This document shows positions 6,180-7,543 of a stretch of 7,543 nt of DNA, one piece after another. Position 1 is the stretch's first letter. Each line of letters begins with the position of its first letter. This stretch comes from an uncultured Holophagaceae bacterium (GTDB taxonomy: Bacteria; Acidobacteriota; Holophagae; Holophagales; Holophagaceae): the NCBI GenBank assembly GCA_903876615.1, contig CAIRAS010000026.1, positions 1 through 7,543 on the forward strand, written 5' to 3'. The notes beneath the pieces were generated by a model. It saw only the letters and a program-made list of their open reading frames with translations, searched no databases and was not told where the DNA came from. The translations under genes were made by a program, and so were the position numbers.

Positions 6180-6565
6180 GACCAGTGCCGAGGAAGAGGC
6201 TTGTCCTCGAACATCAGCCGATTGGCCTCCAGCTCCAGAGGGTTCTGCGCATAGAGCCGCATGAAGGTCGCCCGGTCCAGGCGGCGATGCCGGAGGAAGC
6301 CCCGGCCATAGAAGAGGCCCAGCAGCACGGCCGCGCCCAGCGGCGACCAGCGCCGCATCTGGCCCTGATGCACGAGTTCGTGACGGATCACCGAGTCCCC
6401 TTGGTCACGACGAAGCAGGACCAGCCCCGGCAGGGCCATACCCAACGCCCCGAAGGGAACCCGACGCACCCGGACCACCATGACTGGCAGCAGCGCGATC
6501 CAGGCCCAGAGGAACAGATTCACCCCCAGTGCCACCACCCCATCCCAAACCAGCCAACGCACCAT
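6167..6565 (-). CDS. Small membrane-associated protein with HExxH zinc-metallopeptidase motif (132 aa)
   Basis: The N-terminus has two hydrophobic segments (about residues 3-31 and 38-51), and a third lies at about 76-90. Between them is RHELVHQGQMRR, with H62-E63-L64-V65-H66 as an HExxH zinc site. It is followed some 45 residues later by NPLELEANR (108-116), where E111 or E113 could be the third zinc ligand as in gluzincins. This compact arrangement (HELVHQ, aromatic-rich membrane stretch, then P-x-E-x-E-A) is familiar from unnamed bacterial membrane proteins, and proteolytic activity is not proven. The ATG at 6565 is chosen because GAGGGGG lies 5 nt upstream. A TTG at 6589 would add eight residues but would put that ribosome site inside the coding region. 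The stop overlaps the start of the 234-residue gene, indicating a two-gene unit. Confidence 0.75.
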   Translation of the reverse strand: MVRWLVWDGVVALGVNLFLWAWIALLPVMVVRVRRVPFGALGMALPGLVLLRRDQGDSVIRHELVHQGQMRRWSPLGAAVLLGLFYGRGFLRHRRLDRATFMRLYAQNPLELEANRLMFEDKPLPRHWSWKA

Positions 6566-6578
6566 CCAGACCCCCTCT

Positions 6579-6594
6579 TCAGATATCAATCTGA
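6579..6594. promoter_or_regulatory. 6-bp inverted repeat just upstream of ribosome site
   Basis: TCAGATATCAATCTGA is a perfect 6-bp inverted repeat with a 4-base loop, ending 13 bp before the preferred ATG of the HExxH gene and directly next to its GAGGGGG ribosome site. It could be an operator or an RNA hairpin affecting translation. Confidence 0.35.
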
Positions 6595-6641
6595 CGGGAT
6601 TGCGTGGTCAGTTTCTGTCCCTTCCCGCAAATCACTGAGAA

Positions 6642-6656
6642 TGAGGTCGGACCTCA
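6642..6656. repeat. 15-bp perfect odd palindrome over a stop codon
   Basis: TGAGGTCGGACCTCA has seven perfectly symmetric pairs around one central base. The minus-strand stop codon of the 109-residue gene (6656-6654) forms one arm. As RNA it would make a six-pair hairpin with a 3-base loop; as DNA it looks like a dimeric-protein site. It lies about 77 bp upstream of the HExxH gene's start, so it could act on either gene. There is no strong T-run after it. Confidence 0.4.
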
Positions 6657-6983
6657 CTTCTTGGGTGGCGTGAGGGTGCAGTAGCCATTGGCACAGACGT
6701 AGCCCAGGAGCTCGCCCTCAGCGATCTTGAAGGGCTTGCCGCTGGCCGTTGGAACAGTCTGTCCGAGCACCTGACCGTAGGTGGCCCCCTGCGCAGCCAT
6801 TTTCTGGACCAGAGCCACGATGGCGCGGCGAGGCCCCTTCATGCCGGTGGCGACGTCGTTCTCACGATCTGCCGCGAGGACAAAGTCCTTCAGGTCGAGG
6901 TTCATTGCGAGGGCCTCGGCCTTGCGCTGCTCGCGGTAGGCCCAGGCCTGCTCTCGGTTCAGGTCATTGCGTTCCTTGGACAT
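6654..6983 (-). CDS. Small uncharacterised protein (109 aa)
   Basis: Family not recognised. Residues 1-40 are a charged, probably helical region (KERNDLNREQAWAYREQRK, then EALAMNLDLKDFVLAADREND). Residues 50-75 form an Ala/Gly-rich helix and turn (PRRAIVALVQKMAAQGATYG). The C-terminal part ends in YVCANGYCTLTPPKK with two cysteines (97 and 102). No signal peptide or membrane segment is present, so it is probably cytoplasmic. The ATG at 6983 has GGAG 8 nt upstream and a good -10 hexamer about 25 bp upstream, so it likely has its own promoter. Codon use resembles its neighbours. Confidence 0.75.
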   Translation of the reverse strand: MSKERNDLNREQAWAYREQRKAEALAMNLDLKDFVLAADRENDVATGMKGPRRAIVALVQKMAAQGATYGQVLGQTVPTASGKPFKIAEGELLGYVCANGYCTLTPPKK

Positions 6984-7007
6984 CTTTGGAGCTCCAGAAA
7001 AGGACTG

Positions 7008-7013
7008 ATCATA
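7008..7013 (-). promoter_or_regulatory. Candidate -10 box for the 109-aa gene
   Basis: On the minus strand this reads TATGAT, one base from the sigma-70 consensus, in a locally AT-rich stretch (7011-7028). It is flanked by ACTG and CAGT, a small inverted repeat centred on the box. The ATG lies about 25 bp downstream, giving a short leader with a GGAG. No good -35 hexamer is present at 16-18 bp. Confidence 0.4.
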
Positions 7014-7062
7014 CAGTTAGTTTTAACGTTGCAGGCCATTCGGATCGGCCCGAGGAATGGGT

Positions 7063-7185
7063 TCATGACCTGAAGGCCTTGAGAAGGAGCCCCATCCCCA
7101 TAACGACCAGGAGTAGCGCAATCAGGGGCGTCCACCAGCCCAAGAGGGCGGCGAGCAGCATCATCCAGAAGATGGCCTTGAGCAT
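7063..7185 (-). CDS. 40-aa small membrane protein
   Basis: The frame opens with an ATG at 7185 and closes at TGA 7065-7063. It begins MLKAIFWMMLLAALLGWW, continues through TPLIALLLVVMGMGLLL and ends KAFRS. Residues 4-18 and 20-35 are strongly hydrophobic, giving one long or two short membrane segments split by W-W-T-P, with basic residues near both ends. It starts 21 bp after the stop of the upstream gene and in the same direction, with AAGG about 10 nt before the ATG, so it is probably co-transcribed with that gene. It is shorter than typical annotation cut-offs. The hydrophobic pattern and operon position argue that it is real. Confidence 0.6.
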   Translation of the reverse strand: MLKAIFWMMLLAALLGWWTPLIALLLVVMGMGLLLKAFRS

Positions 7186-7206
7186 CTTTGGGTGGCCTTC
7201 AGGGCC

Positions 7207-7543
7207 TCAAAGCTTGGGTTCGTCACCCAGGTCACTAGGCTTGGGCTTCCCCTGCCGGGGTTTGCGCCTCAGGTAGGAGGAGGTCGGCATCATGAAGTCG
7301 TCGGACTCGTCCTTCGCCGAGATGCGGGTGGAGCCCATCGAAGATGAGAAGCGCAACTCCTTGGTAAAGACGTCCCGCTTCCCTTCTTCCATGAGGCTCT
7401 CAAGCTCTTCCACCATGGATCGGCTCCAGGAGTTGTCGCCGGAGATGGCCTTGAGCTCGTCCAGAAGCACCTGCACCCGGGCCCAGTCGCCCTCCATCGC
7501 GGCCCGGTGGGCCTGCTCCTGGAACTCAGCGGTCCGGATCTCA
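7207..7543 (-). CDS. C-terminal part of a larger protein, 5' end outside window
   Basis: The frame is open to the right edge (at least 111 codons) and ends at TGA 7209-7207. An internal ATG at 7497 is unlikely to be the start, because the same helical pattern continues upstream of it (EFQEQAHRAAMEGDWARV). Residues up to about 60 of the visible part form TPR-like or coiled helices (VQVLLDELKAISGDNSW, MVEELESLMEEGKRDVF). Then comes FTKELRFSSSMGSTRI and a charged, disordered tail rich in K, R and P. The helix-then-KELRFSS pattern recalls the C-termini of some VWA-domain proteins, but the diagnostic N-terminal domain is not in the window and this stays a guess. It heads a likely operon with the 40-residue membrane protein. 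Confidence 0.7.
   Translation of the reverse strand, partial: EIRTAEFQEQAHRAAMEGDWARVQVLLDELKAISGDNSWSRSMVEELESLMEEGKRDVFTKELRFSSSMGSTRISAKDESDDFMMPTSSYLRRKPRQGKPKPSDLGDEPKL

Noticed and set aside
1..7543. CRISPR array, tRNA, rRNA, transposase or phage integrase
   Set aside because: No regularly spaced repeats, cloverleaf with CCA-type end, rRNA-like sequence or recombinase motifs were seen on either strand.

Overview
This GC-rich window (roughly 60-65% GC by eye, apart from one AT-richer patch) is bacterial chromosomal DNA with short gaps and nearly all genes on the minus strand. The protein style and GC content would suit an environmental Gram-negative such as a Holophagaceae/Acidobacteriota relative. 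That placement is impression only; no marker gene is present. No rRNA, tRNA, CRISPR array, transposase or phage gene was seen.

Layout, left to right. (1) 1-134, minus: 5' end of a secreted protein with a signal peptide. (2) 204-1919, minus: a 571-residue protein with two blocks of cysteine-containing leucine-rich repeats (LRRs). (3) 2046-2876, plus: a 276-residue single-block relative of it, transcribed divergently across an inverted-repeat-rich gap. (4) 2877-3207: convergent gap with a strong 9-bp inverted repeat, an 18-bp near-palindrome and an 11-bp direct repeat. (5) 3208-4095, minus: a protein of unrecognised function whose C-terminal half is much AT-richer than its N-terminal half. (6) 4183-5229, minus: a WYL-domain transcriptional regulator (HTH, WYL, WCX). 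(7) 5230-5474: a gap holding two adjacent hairpin-forming inverted repeats. (8) 5475-6179, minus: a third protein with one or two repeats of the same cysteine-LRR type. It overlaps by 13 bp (9) 6167-6565, a small membrane protein with an HELVH zinc-metallopeptidase motif. (10) 6654-6983, minus: a 109-residue unknown protein with a plausible -10 box. (11) 7063-7185, minus: a 40-residue membrane protein. (12) 7207-7543, minus: the C-terminal end of a larger protein whose N-terminus lies outside the window.

Functional reading. Three proteins in 6 kb carry the same roughly 20-residue repeat (L-x-L-x-x-C-P-x-L-x-x-L-P). Two of them also share an N-terminal helical module, so the locus looks like a locally expanded lineage-specific family. 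One member is translationally coupled to a membrane-bound HExxH protein, and the WYL regulator sits between that pair and the unknown chimeric gene. WYL regulators of this shape often control defence or stress genes, but no recognisable effector (nuclease, ATPase, cyclase) lies in the window, so a defence role would be speculation. The most useful leads are the cysteine-LRR family, the structured gap upstream of the WYL gene and the compositional break inside the 295-residue gene.
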